From assembly GCA_016859345.1 (NCBI GenBank), contig CM029126.1, positions 5,291,001-5,355,000 of the forward strand: a stretch of 64,000 bases of DNA, given 5' to 3'. Below are positions 9,683 to 21,700 of the stretch, piece after piece. Within the stretch, counting starts at the first letter, position 1; each line of letters starts with the position of its first letter. The stretch comes from Istiophorus platypterus. Taxonomy: Eukaryota > Chordata > Actinopteri > Istiophoriformes > Istiophoridae. The position numbers and the translations under genes are program-made. Under the pieces are notes generated by a model that had not been told where the DNA came from, searched no databases, and saw only the letters and a list, made by a program, of their open reading frames with translations.

Positions 9683-12600
9683 TACAATGACAGCCAGGGA
9701 TTTGTCTTTATTTGACATCTCTTTAAAAATTCAAACGGTATGCTTAAAAATACAGATTTATCCAGTTGATCCTCACAGACTACACCCAAGTTATTCAAAA
9801 ACTGATATAATCCTATATATGATAAAAAAAAGGATTTTTCTTTTTTCTTTCTTTTTTTTTGCCATTGAGTTATGTTTACCTAAGCAACACGAGCAGTCAA
9901 CACTTAAGTTTCCCCTGACATCAGCTCAACTAGATCAAAAGCTGATGTAATTTATTTTTGCCTGCTCCTGCTTCTGCTTTTTTTCTGCTGCAGTCACAAG
10001 ACTTCTCATTTTACAAAATTATTATAAATGCAGCAGTGACAATTTTGAAGAACTGTCTCTATTCTTATAGTCATTATTATATCAGATCAAGAAACTGAGA
10101 ATGAGAACCGAAAACCTACTTTTTATTAGTGCAGCTGTTGGAATCCCGGTGTAGCAGCAGAAAAAACACATAGAAAAATTCAAACCTCAACCAATCAATG
10201 TTTTGTTTTTCTGTTCTTGGTTTCTGGCTTGGATGCGATTGAGCTTGGTTGTTTTGGTTGTTTTTTTTTTTAGTATGTGTCTAATTACGATGGTTTTTAA
10301 ACAAATACTCTGCCCTCCTCACAGAACACAGAGGTGGCGTACATCCTGTACAATGACCAGAGGCCAACTGAGGACTTTGGCGACAGATGGGTTGACAACA
10401 GTGGAAGCAGAGGGGGGCACACCAAAGGTGACTACCCATATCCAGCTCTAATACTCCCATGGCCTACACAGGCTGCATAAGATCTGACTTAGTGGTAAAG
10501 ATGCGCAAATTTGGAAAACGGTGTAAAATATATCAAAGGAAAAATAAAAGGTCTTTAATAATACTGTATGAAATTAAGGATTTCTTAAATCAGGCTTCAC
10601 TATTCACCTATACACCTTACATGCTAGGCTGCCAGTTTTTAATTAGGTCCATGTAGCTAAAGCTAAAGTACACAACAGAAACCCCTCAGCTGGAAGCTGA
10701 CTGTATCATTGACTTGCACAACCATAAGATACTTACTGTGTGCAAGTATGAGGAAACACGTATAAAACAAATGGAAATCCTATTTTCATACTCAGAGTGT
10801 CAGAAGAGTTGTAAACAAAACAACTACAATTCAGCGGTAGATTTTACAACAGCAAAAATCTTGTATTTGTATGTATAAGGCAATGTTGCTTCTGAATTGA
10901 TGTCAAATAGTTTGCATTTTGTAAAAAACACAGGCACAGTAAGCAGTGGCTGCGGCCTACACCTTTTCATTATATGGAAAATCGCTATGCAATGGCAACT
11001 GCACTATTTAGTTGAAAGTAACAACAATTTTTTTGTCCTGTTTTTCATTTTCTTTCATTGCGAATTGTAATTATTCTCTGCTTTGAAATAATGTCCACAT
11101 CAAGTATCCGTGTCAAGTAATAATTCTGAATTATTACATAGCAGAGAACTTGACATTAATTTGCTGACTTTTTAAAAAAATATATCTTTCTCTGCTCCTC
11201 AGGTGTTGTGCTACTGGATAAAACTCAGGGCTTCTGGCTGGTCCACAGCACTCCTCGCTTCCCCCCCGTGCGACAGGCGGGAGAGTATTACTACCCCAGC
11301 AGCGGCATGACCAACGGGCAGAACTTCATCTGCGTTACTTACCCGCTTGAGCGCTTCCAGGCCATTGGTAAGGCCGGGGTCCCGCCTCTGCGGCCCACAG
11401 GCACAGCACTGAACACAGAAACGCAGTCGGCCTTTTATGAGGACGTTTAAATGGACTGTGTTATCGCGTTACAGTTATGCGAATTGTGAAGAGGAGGACC
11501 GGGCAGCTAATGAAGATTCATGCTCTGCCTCGTGTCTGCTATTAAATTATATTGCTCTGACTCAGTACACTTTAATTAAGAAGGAACTGAAGAGTTTATT
11601 TTTGAATTCCTATCTGTTGTGTCGAGAAAGGGAGGTAATTTATTGCTCGGTATATTAAAAAAAAATTCCAGTTGCTACAGCATCTTAAATGCTGCTATGG
11701 GTCAATAAGATTATAACTATGAATAAGAATATTTTGGTTTGCTGGTATATTAGGTATTTTTATGTAAGTTTTTCGTACAATTCATCACATCAGCCAATCT
11801 GCCAAGCTGACAAGAGGCGACGATACACACACTGGACTATGGGCAATTTAGACCTAACCTGCATGTTTTTGGACTGTGTGAGGAAGCTAGAGTACCAGAG
11901 TAAACCTGCGCAGGCATGGGGGAGGACATACAAAGTCCACATAGTAAGGCCCCCGGCCAAACCAAGGTTCGAACCCAGAACCTTTAATGACATTTATTAT
12001 ATCTTAAGAGTTCCCTTGCAATTGACTGTTGCATTACTCTGCCTTCAAGTGCTCTAAACAAGTTTCCGCACATTTAAGTAGAGTTGTCGTTTCCCTTTAG
12101 GGCGTAGACGCTGTTTTTAAAGCCTAAGTACAAAAAATAGTCCTGATTTCTGCCTTTTGTTAAACCACAATACTGAACACTCAGACGAAATCCCTCTCAA
12201 AATGAGAGTCTTATAATAAATAATTTAACACCTCCGCTGACAACACAACCTGTGATTCAATTCCTTTAAAGTCATTATCGTCTTGTCATCACCCAGTGCT
12301 TAACAGTCCAGTCAGGTATTGACATAACTGCAAAAACATCAGTCCCTATCCAAGATAATCAGCGTAAACAGGTGTCATCGCCGCATCACTGTGCAGTTCC
12401 CTGGCAGACCCAGCCGTTGGCACAGTTGCCATGGCAGTGCCATAGTAATGTAATTAGACAGAGGTTCGTAACCATAGAGATACTGGCCCTCGCACTGCGG
12501 CAGACATTTGCTCCACCGGATTTGCTTGCCTCTCCAAATGGGATGTTGACAGTGTGTCGGTGTCCGGGGCGACGCGGACACTCGGCATATCAGTGTTGTG

Positions 12601-15087
12601 GCAGACGGTGATCTCAGCCCCGTCAGGTTTCCTTTTAAAGCACCATGCAGCATGAATGTGCACATGAATGAGGAAAAACTGAGATTTAACACTGCTATTA
12701 AATGTTTTTTGTTTTTGGAACAGAGTTCATAAATACTACCCATAGATTATGAAAAGACTGGTATGTTTTAAGAAATTTTTGCTTGTTTGTGATTTAGTTA
12801 GCCATATTGTGAATTTGATTAGCATAACTGCTTATGTTTAATGAGTTAGTATTGAAACAGTAAGCTGATTAACATGGTGGCTCTGAAAGCTCAACATACT
12901 GCAACTTGAGAAAAAATGAGAGAAAATGAAGAAAACAGCTTAATTTGTCAACACATGCACAGGAGAAAAAAATGCTGCAAAGTGAGAAAATAAGACCAAA
13001 TAAAGAAGTGCACTGCAAATTCAGACAATACAACCACATACAGAGAGGCTACAAGTCACTGAGCACAATGGAAATGAATAACAAAACAGCAGCTTCCCAC
13101 ACTAAAAGGGACAAAAATGTGCCCAGACACACCTGGGACATGCTATTTGTGGCTGTGGTTTGTGGCTCATGAAGTAGCTGAAGTAGCATAAAGAGAAGTA
13201 AGTAGAAGGGAGAAGTCAGGTGATCACTGAATTGAGTAGGGCACAGCGTTTGGCCGTCATGAATGTCTGCCCAGAATTACATGGCAATACATTCAACTAT
13301 CAGGGCTAAAAATGACAAAACATTTCTGTACCCAGCTTCTCAAATTTGACGATTTTTGTTTTCCTCTGTTTTACATCATTATGGATTGAATATATTTGAG
13401 GTCTTGGAATGTTGGTGGCACAGAAACAAGCTACGTGCAGATGGGCCCTAGGAAATTGTGATGGACATTATTCACTAATCGCTGGCATTTTATGGAAAAA
13501 ATTATGACTGAATCAATTAGAAAATACTGGGCCGATTAATCAATAATGAAAGTAATAATCAGTTACAGCTACAATGGAAAGAGGGTAAGCAGCTGAAGTG
13601 CATACTGTGTCGAGGTTAGAATCACAGCTAAGTTTTAAGTTTTATACTATGATGACAAAGAATTGTGAAATGTTTGTTTTTTGTTTTTTAGCAAAACAGG
13701 CCAATTATTGAACAACTTGCATATTGTTTTACCCTATTGTGTTGTGTATAACTACTTCAGGGAACTTGTTTTGGTTTTTCTTCCACACAATAAATGACCA
13801 GATGTGGAAAAGACGACACTGACCCATGCTATTCAATAACATAAATATGACACAGGAGGCTATGGTGTTTCTTTCCAGGATTCTTTCCGCCTCTGCAGTT
13901 TTACATTAAGAGTCTTGCGGGAACGAATCTGTTGGAGAAAAGGCAGAGTGAAGACGTTTTTGTTCCACTTATATGCACTCAGCGAGAGGGAATTCTGAGA
14001 AATGTTGGAAATTACGGCCTGAACTAGGTGCATATAAAGGACTGTAAGAGAGAGGGAAAATTACATCTAAGACACACAAATGGTTTTTTCCCTGTCAGCT
14101 GCTGATGTGCACATGTGTTTCAGTGCGACTCGTCCATGCGCCTCCACACCAGTGTCACCAGGGCGGTGTCGCTCATTGACCGCACTTAACACGCTGGCTT
14201 GCACGCTGCACCGTTTGCCTTAACTCTGATCGGTTCTCGCACCGCAGGGGAGCAGCTGCAGATCAATCAGCCTGATGTGTATGACTGTGATGTCCCCGAG
14301 TCCTTGGCGTCCCTGGTGCCCGCGCTGGCTGCCGTCTGCAAGGGGAAACATCTGTCCGCTCACGTCGCTCCACATGCCAAAACTGTGTCCAATCGCAGTG
14401 TGACTTTGACCTCGAAGGATGGAACCAGCTTCATCAGCTTTGCCAAAGGAGCCTCTTTTGACAATGGTGCGACTTTGGTGAAATAATTTTTTTTTTCTTC
14501 TGGCCACTGGTCACTTTTTTTATTTTTTTGCAGGTATAAATAAATGCATAAGTGTCAGCATGACAGGTTCTAATTGTTTTGTTCGAATGGGTCTATTAGC
14601 ATTCATCACTTTTTTACCTAAGCTGAAATCATATTATTTAACAGCATGCGGACAATTTACAGAAAATTAAATAATGAAAACACGTTCTTATCCATCCTCC
14701 ATCTCTGCCTCATTAGACCTCTACCACTCCTGGGTGGCCCCGACCCTCCAGTCAGACCTCCTGGTCCAGTTCTGGATCCGCTCCACGGGCGTCCTCCCCT
14801 CCGACTGCTCGCACGGCTGGAAGGTCCTGGACATCACGCTCATCCACCCGGGTCAGACGTTCACTTACAAGACCAGCCAGGACCACTCAAAGTGGGCTGT
14901 CAGCCCCGGGGCGGCCGGGGAGGGGGCCGGAGGGGGCTGGGTGTGTGTGGGGGACATAAACCGGAACGAGGCGGAGGAGCGGCGGGGGGGGGGCACGGTG
15001 TGTCAGCGGGACGCGGCGGTGTGGAAGGCCTACCGCACGGCGGCGTTGGAGTGCATGTCTTGCGGAGGAAGAACCATTCAGTGTTGA
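8937..15087 (+). CDS. dnase2: Lysosomal deoxyribonuclease II (DNASE2/DNASE2B family)
   Basis: DNase II is an acid endonuclease of lysosomes that degrades DNA from engulfed cells, leaving 3'-phosphates. Exons 8937-9034, 9240-9411, 10325-10427, 11203-11367, 14248-14466 and 14717-15087 join in phase to 375 aa. The ATG sits immediately after acceptor TTCTTAG. Residues 1 to about 16 form a hydrophobic signal peptide. Family landmarks in order: CYNDQGDAVDWF (23-34), YILYND (96-101), HTKG (122-125), GFWLVHSTPRFPP (134-146) and QDHSKW (307-312), whose His309 and Lys311 match the catalytic HxK, then GDINRN and RRGGGT. Cysteines matching the human disulfides are kept. The Cys after HSKW is Ala, and a Gly-rich insert follows. 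N-glycosylation sequons lie at N72 and N228. The C-terminal half is closer to DNASE2, but the N-terminal half and the Cys193/Cys210 pair match DNASE2B, so the exact paralogue is open. Confidence 0.95.
9651..9679. repeat. Poly(T) tract
   Basis: Twenty-nine consecutive T lie in the DNase II intron between exons 2 and 3. This could be the poly(A) tail of a minus-oriented retroelement insertion, but no element body was recognised to the left. Confidence 0.95.
11825..11982. repeat. Interspersed repeat fragment in DNase II intron 4
   Basis: The run contains GGCAATTTAGACCTAACCTG, GCATGTTTTTGGACTGTG, GAGTACC..GAG, CAAAGTCCACA and GGTTCGAACCCAGAACC in that order. This order is typical of a very common fish interspersed repeat known to me by its consensus phrases. 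Its class is not certain. It was transcribed with the intron and has no coding meaning. Confidence 0.6.
12425..12438. promoter_or_regulatory. RFX X-box-like site
   Basis: GTTGCCATGGCAGT matches 12 of 14 positions of the palindromic RFX site GTTGCCATGGCAAC. A second weaker half site (GTAACCATAG) follows about 30 bases later. It lies in DNase II intron 4 in a stretch (12370-12620) that is more CpG-rich than its surroundings. Function is inferred from motif only. Confidence 0.35.
13460..13573. repeat. Interspersed repeat fragment (AATCGATTAAT family)
   Basis: The short segment holds GACTGAATCAATTAG, GCCGATTAATCAATAATG and CAGTTACAGCTACA. It resembles a worn piece of the family also found at 46330-46573 and 60086-60460. 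Confidence 0.4.
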
Positions 15088-16403
15088 CGCGCTGGAGCCA
15101 GGTGCATCTCTTGTAGTTTTTAAGAGAAATATTTCATCATATTTTACAATATATGTTTTATACTTCTTTAAATGTCGAGTCAAATCCAATTGAAATGATA
15201 TGTTTACTAATTTTTTAAATTCATATGATCTTTTCTACAATTAAGTACTTTTTGTAATAGCTTTATTAACCAATCACCATTTCTTTCATCGGTCTTTTGT
15301 GAGAAAGGAAGCGCGTTCCTGGGATTTACCTTCCATAATCTAAGACAAATCAGCTCCAATACAATAGTTGCCATAAGAAAGTGAAACCTTTGTGACTACA
15401 GCTCCCATGAAGAAAAAAAAACACTGCAGCTCACTTCAGCTCTCTACACTGAATTTTGCATACTACTTTAATAAATAAACATATTTTGGTGTTATTTATC
15501 AAGGGTTAAACACTCAAGAACTGCTCCATCTGGTTTGATTAGATTCGATTGACAGTGACCAAACAACGCGCCAACTTGCATCAGATTGTGAGTCGGACTT
15601 TGATAAATGTGGTTCCCCTAAGTATGTGACAGCACCTTTTTCAGAGTTCTCTCATGTAAAAAGACCACAACTTCTCCAACTCTAGCGGAAATTAATGTGT
15701 TTCATGTATGACCCCAATACTCACATAAAACACTGATTGAGAAGGGTCTTTTCAGGGCCTTTGATGCACAAAAAATTTTACTTGTTTGGAAAGATCTTTG
15801 GCTGCTGTAAAGTGCTGTTATATCCTCCTCTAAATTTAATACATAGCCATGCTGGCGTAGTCAGATTTGATGGGAAGCACAGGGGTTTGTGGGAAATATG
15901 ATTTTCATTTTGGGAAAAACCCCAAAACGTCAAAGTGCATTGGCTGAAGCGTGACTACAGCTGCTGGGGACTGTTTTAACTGAAACTGAAGAGACGATGT
16001 TGCAAAACCGAGCGTGTGCAGCTTCATTAAATTTGACTTCCTTTGTTTAAATCAACATTAGCTGGTTTGTGGGTACGTTCTCGTGGAGAACAGCAGGCTC
16101 TGCTGCATGGGAATGGATGTTAAATTTATGAACAATGTGGGGTTAGCACATTTAACACATGAACACATTTACTCATAACAAAATTACAGACACTGACAAC
16201 ATTCAGGTGTGAAGAAATGCTTTAATATTTTGTGTTTAATGAATGTATTAACTCGGTTGTAGTTCAGATTTTTGTTTTTTTTCTACTGACAGTTTTTGAT
16301 GTGTGTCTCAGACTTTAATCTTGTATCGCGTTTCCACATACATTCAATCTGATTTTGTTTGTGGTTGAAGATAAAGATGCTGGCTGTCTTGAATCTGAAT
16401 AAA
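15088..16403 (+). other. DNase II 3' untranslated region with polyadenylation signals
   Basis: AT-rich non-coding sequence follows the stop. Two overlapping AATAAA hexamers lie at 15470-15479 and another at 16398-16403. No exon follows on this strand before the rgl2 3' end, so transcription of the DNase II gene should stop here, convergent with rgl2. Confidence 0.45.
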
Positions 16404-16910
16404 AAGACCGACAGAGGTTTATTTTTGTGGCTGATGGATATTCACCTTGCTTTGTTTTCCTAATCCATGAGAAAAATAGAAATGTCAGTATTTGACATGT
16501 GGAGACAGTTTTTTTTAATTCTTTATGTGATTCTCAGCAGGAAAATGGAATATGTTACAGCACACCAGTCAAAAGCATTGAAATTCATATAAAAGGAAAA
16601 TTTATTACCACAAAAATAAGACATCCTGTATGTAGTGCATAAATAGCTTTGATGTGAGTATACACAGCACTGGAGGTGACCACGTTTCCTCCATGTATGC
16701 TGCATACATTCTAATGCAAACATGGGAAAAGTGAGCACCCTATAGAGAAAGGCACTAAAACAATCAGTAGCCTAGCGTTACGCTAGCACACGTCATCTTC
16801 TATTACCCAGAATCCTCACCCCGGTTCGGCCATGCCTGTGCCTCGGCTGACAGAGAGACCTCATGGGCACAGAGCAGGGGATGCGACGACCAGAGGTCAC
16901 GAGACTTGCG

Positions 16911-16949
16911 TCAGCGTAGAGGTTTTTGTGTTTCTGAAACCTACGCTGA
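16911..16949. repeat. Imperfect hairpin
   Basis: TCAGCGTAG (16911-16919) pairs perfectly with CTACGCTGA (16941-16949). A two-base bulge is followed by GTTT pairing with AAAC. The loop is about 11 bases. It could be a structured element of the rgl2 3' untranslated region. Confidence 0.75.
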
Positions 16950-18330
16950 AGTAGATTCAAAAGATGAAATAAGAGCTGAGTTTTTGTACTGTACGAGAAC
17001 AGCGGTAAAAGATGCCTCCCACTGTGCGTCTGGAAAACCTGCATAAATTAAGTTTAGCTTATGCTCTGTTGAAAAGTTCAGACCTGGAAAACCTTAAACC
17101 TAACTGGTAGCGTTAGTTATAGTTTTTTTTTTTTGTTTGTTTTCATTGTTGTCTTTATGGTTTTTGAAACAAAGCCACAAGGTTTGAAAGAGCTGCAAGT
17201 TGTTTTTAAAGCTGCAATAATGGCCTTTTTTGGCCACTAGGGAGCAGAAATACACCAGAATGAGCTGTATAACATTTTATTGCCTTGTAAAGTTGTTTTG
17301 GCTAACAGCTGCCTACGTGCACATCCAGCTGAGGAAGTATTTATCTGGAGTTGTGTTTCTGTCCGTCATATGAATTTAAATCGTCGTATCACACCCCTAG
17401 TTTGGTCTCTAGCAGCTTCTCAGAAAAATATTTGGCTCTTTGGCAGTTTGATGTTTCGACTTACTTCACTCTGTTTGCTAAATAGGGCTGGAAAGGTAGC
17501 TCTGACTTCTATCAGAACTGTTTTTATTTTCAATGAAAACAGCTGCTGTTGGAAAAGGTGGTAACAGCTGTAACAATGAACCATAAATTACATTTTTGGG
17601 CCGTAAAACCAAAACATTTTGCCAAAACAAGCTAAAAATCTCGCTAGAGCTGTGGAGTTGGTGATAATTGGACAGGGGTTCATCACAGTTCCTTCGACTT
17701 GACAGTACAAACAGTCATTTGATTCAATGTTAATAGAAAAATATTAATGCAGTTTTAAGTTTGAGTTCAAATGAATATCTGCATGAGTCACGTCTGTAAT
17801 AATCACTCACTGTCTGTAGACAGGTGCTGGCCTGTGTAAAGTGGAAACTTTACAGGTATTCGATGCATTTTTCCTCGGTGGGTTAGTCACTCGACAACTC
17901 AGACGTATGGACACGGAGCTCCTTGCCAGTGTAAACACAATGTTGGCATCACACACACACGCACACACACGTACAAAATATATAAATATGTACAAATAAA
18001 GCATATGTATAAGTTGTCTCATATGACAAGCTCCAGTGTTTTGCTACAATGATGCACTTGCTCTGCATCTTTTTTCCGTCCATGTCTTCCTTGGGTGTGC
18101 TGTTTACCAGAACCAGATCTGACAGGCTCTGTATATTTAGATTGCATTATAACCCCCCCACCCCGAAAGAAATCCTTCGAAAGCCTCATGGATGATCACA
18201 GAAAAGCGTTCTGACCAATTAAATCTTCTTTCTATGGAAGCATCACTAACGGCTGAGGCACAACAGCAACAACAACATGGGATTTCTTGGTGGTAATTAA
18301 AAACAGATCTTATTCATTGAGTTGGGATGC

Positions 18331-18345
18331 GGGGGGGGGGGGGGG
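18331..18345. repeat. Poly(G) tract
   Basis: Fifteen G in a row lie between the rgl2 stop and its putative poly(A) sites. Such runs are prone to length errors in assembly. Confidence 0.95.
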
Positions 18346-18714
18346 CATCAAGTGCTACCTGACTGGGACTCGAGAGCCAGCACCAGAAGCACCAGTTAAA
18401 GGCTTCCATTGCTCTTCCTGTGAGTGTAAATCAGAAATGCATATTGTTTGAGGAAAAAAAGAGGGAAGCTGACACTTTTTCTTCAGCAGCAGGCGGCTCC
18501 GGTGAACATGGAAGGGCGGCAGGAGGTCTGAAGTTTCAGACAAACTTGGTCTCAGGTGTTTTGGCGGAACAAGAGCGTGGGATAAAGGCATACGTAGATA
18601 TTTTTTGTTTGTTTTGCACAGACAAGGCCATGTTTAACATCCGTCGCCCTGCATCCAGGTCCGGACTTGTGGGGATAAACTTTCACTCTGGACAAAGCTG
18701 AGGAAAATCTGCGG

Positions 18715-21700
18715 TCAAAACAGAGTCCTGACCAGTCTCCTCCCCTTGGCCTTGATTCGGGGAAATGTGGCGCTCGTCTCTGTGCTGATTGGCTGAGAGC
18801 CAAGGGGCGTGTTCCCGCCTTTCCTTCGCAACAGGAAGTCGACACTAGACGACGTCATGGCATAGAAGACGTTTCCTGTGGCTGGGATCACCAGTTCTGC
18901 ATTAAAGGGAAGAAGAGAGACAAGTACAGATACAGTTCAATAAAACTTTTCAAAGGCGGCTACACTGATTCCAGAGCGCCAACCATGAACCAAAACATCC
19001 CCTGAACACATCTAGGTAGGGAACCTTGTTGCATGTAGTTCCTCTTCTTTGTCTCTTCCCCCATCTCTTGTCATCTCGCTACGGTTGCTGTCTTATTAGG
19101 ACACAAAATGTGTCTGTTCTTGGAGTTTCAAGGTCACACTTATGCGTATACGTTATGTATAATTTGCACACTGAACCACGATTTGCTACTAAACTACAAA
19201 CAGACAGCAGTAGACGTGTCACAGAGTCTTGTACGTACGCATCCTCGATTCGGACATGTAGGCGAGTTTACAATAAGCGAAACACGTTTTCGCACACAGA
19301 GGGACTTTCTGCTACAAAAAGTAGCCGCACAAATTTGGCATCGCACAATATATTAAACAGAATTTTGCTGTAATGTGCAAAGAAGAAAGATTTTCTGACA
19401 AATATGAAACAAACTCCACCAAAATCGTTACCTCATTGGCAGGGGTAATAATTTTCTCTGTGTGACCCTGTTTTTGACTGTGTCAAAAGAAGTCTGTGCT
19501 ACACTATAACCTAATGTTGGTTATAGTAACCTGATGATGACCACAATTTTAGGTCAAAACCTCATAAACACACCAATTAAATGATAACACAGCGTTGAGG
19601 GAGTCGTGGATTCGTTTTCTTTTTCTCCTACACTGGAAACACTGTAGATCTTTACCTTTTCCTTCAGGCAGAAGTTGGATCAGCTCGTGCTTGGACGCCT
19701 GTTCTGGGTCCTGATTGTGCTTTTCTAAGGCAGAGCTGATCACCGTCGGGGTCTTATCATTGCTCGTCACCTGAGGGGAAAGAGGAGGATAACAATGACT
19801 GCTGCGACAGCCTGATTTGCGCTGATAATATCCCGGTTCCATTGTATCCTGAGGATCTGACTCTGATTACTATCATTACGGGATCCTCGCAGATAAGAGA
19901 AAAAGGCTGTAAGTGCAGCCTGTCATGGATAATTTGGGACGGAGCATTTTTCTACACCGTCACGGCTGACGCTGTGAATTAGAATCAGACAGTCTGAAGC
20001 TCTACCAGTATGCTTCGGTACAGGTTTCCGTCCTGCAGGTCCATCCGTATCCTGATGATTCGCATGTCGGGCCCTGACCCTTGGATGTTATTGGGGGGGT
20101 TGTTGCCACAGGAGGCCGATCGGCGGTGGGATTTTGTGGGGGTGGATGGGGTCAATGTGGCAGGTGTGGAGTCATTGGAAGGAGGGGATGTGTCAACATC
20201 CAGACAGGACACAGATGGAGATCTCATATGCTGCAACAGGATAAAAGTCAAGTTGATGATGATAACCAAGGATATGATTGTGTTTCAGGAATTATGACTA
20301 AGTTACAATGCGATTTAGATGAAAGCAAAAAAAAAAAAAAAAAAGATTCCGCATAAGGTGTCTTTGAAAGAAGCTAATATCAATGCACAGTTGGCTTAAA
20401 CCTATTAGTAATATTATATTACCTTTGTGAGTTTTGAAAGCAGGTTATTGACGGGTGAGGGAAAGTCAAAGAGGCTGTCACTGTCCCCAGCCAGGCTGGT
20501 CCGGGAGGTGCTCAGGCTGTCAACAGAAGCATGCTGATATTAGCATTTAGCTCAAGGCGCTGCTGTGCCAAAGTACAGACTCCAGAGCCACTTGCATGGC
20601 TGCTGACTCCCCGTATTGTTCCCAAAAGTTCCCAAAGCTTAAACCAATACATGCTCAGTCAGTGGAGAGTCAAGCACCGAAATCCCTACGATTCCCACAA
20701 TGCAAAGTGGTGCTGATTGTCATCAGACTGTCTTTGGGTGGTAAAAACTCCCACATCTTTCAAACATGCCTCCAGTTTGTAACAAAGGCTCTCTTCTTAA
20801 AATGTGAAGCCTCAAGTGCAATCAGAGATATTTTCCTGACTTTAGAACGCTCCTTCAGAGCCCCAGAAGATATTCTACACCCATTTTCACACTTGGATTA
20901 GTCCTACTTCTGACATGTAATTTGAATTTCATGTGTAAAATTGGCAGCGCGCCCCCTCAGGCTTATCATGAACCACAAGAACCTACCAAAACCAACCAGA
21001 ATACTACTGTATATCATATATATATATCACATCATTTATAGTGTGTATACCGTGTGTTTATGTGTGTGTGTGTGTGTGAGAGCACTCAGCGTAGCTTACT
21101 CTGGGCACTGTGTGATGATGACTGTTGGCGTAAGGTTGCGGGGACTCGGCTCACAGGGCGCTTCAATTTCATTGGAAAGTCTGTAACTGTGACAGAGATC
21201 GTTAAAAATGGATGGCGGGCATCATCAAACGAATACAACTTTTTAAAATGACGGCAACAAATTATAGTAATGAATGCTTTCAAGATGTATTTTCTTGTAA
21301 TCGGCAACTTATACTGTCTATATTTACCTTTCCTCCTCTGTTAGCGTGGGTACACTGCGATACCAGTGCGTGAAGGACTCGTCAGTGCTGAAAACGCAGT
21401 TTTTGCAGGAGGACTGCAGGAGCCGGATTTGAGCTAAAACCTCAAACTCCTGTTGAGAGAGACGAATCACGACAAAGTTTCATAAAAATAAAACCCCAAA
21501 AAACAAAAAAAAGAAACCAAAACCCCCCGATGTAGGACGATCGAGTATTACTGTGCAGCATCTTTTTCCCCTCATCTTTCCCTTTACTGCACCTTCCCCT
21601 TAATCATTTCCTCCCTCAGATATTCTTGACCTCTGCATGAAAACTATCCTTCTTATCCCTCTTCTTACTGTAACTCCTATTTTCTAAGGGTCAGAGGGAT

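Larger units (their letters stand above)
16404..18714 (-). other. Convergent intergenic region and rgl2 3' untranslated region
   Basis: The rgl2 stop codon is at 18715-18717, so its 3' untranslated region runs down from 18714. Minus-strand AATAAA hexamers lie at 17281-17276 and 17528-17523. The block also holds a hairpin (16911-16949), a short CA-rich run near 17950 and a G tract at 18331-18345. No exon was recognised. Confidence 0.45.

Noticed and set aside
16793..17044. 83-residue open frame on the minus strand
   Set aside because: No splice sites or family resemblance; it overlaps the hairpin and probably lies in the rgl2 3' untranslated region.
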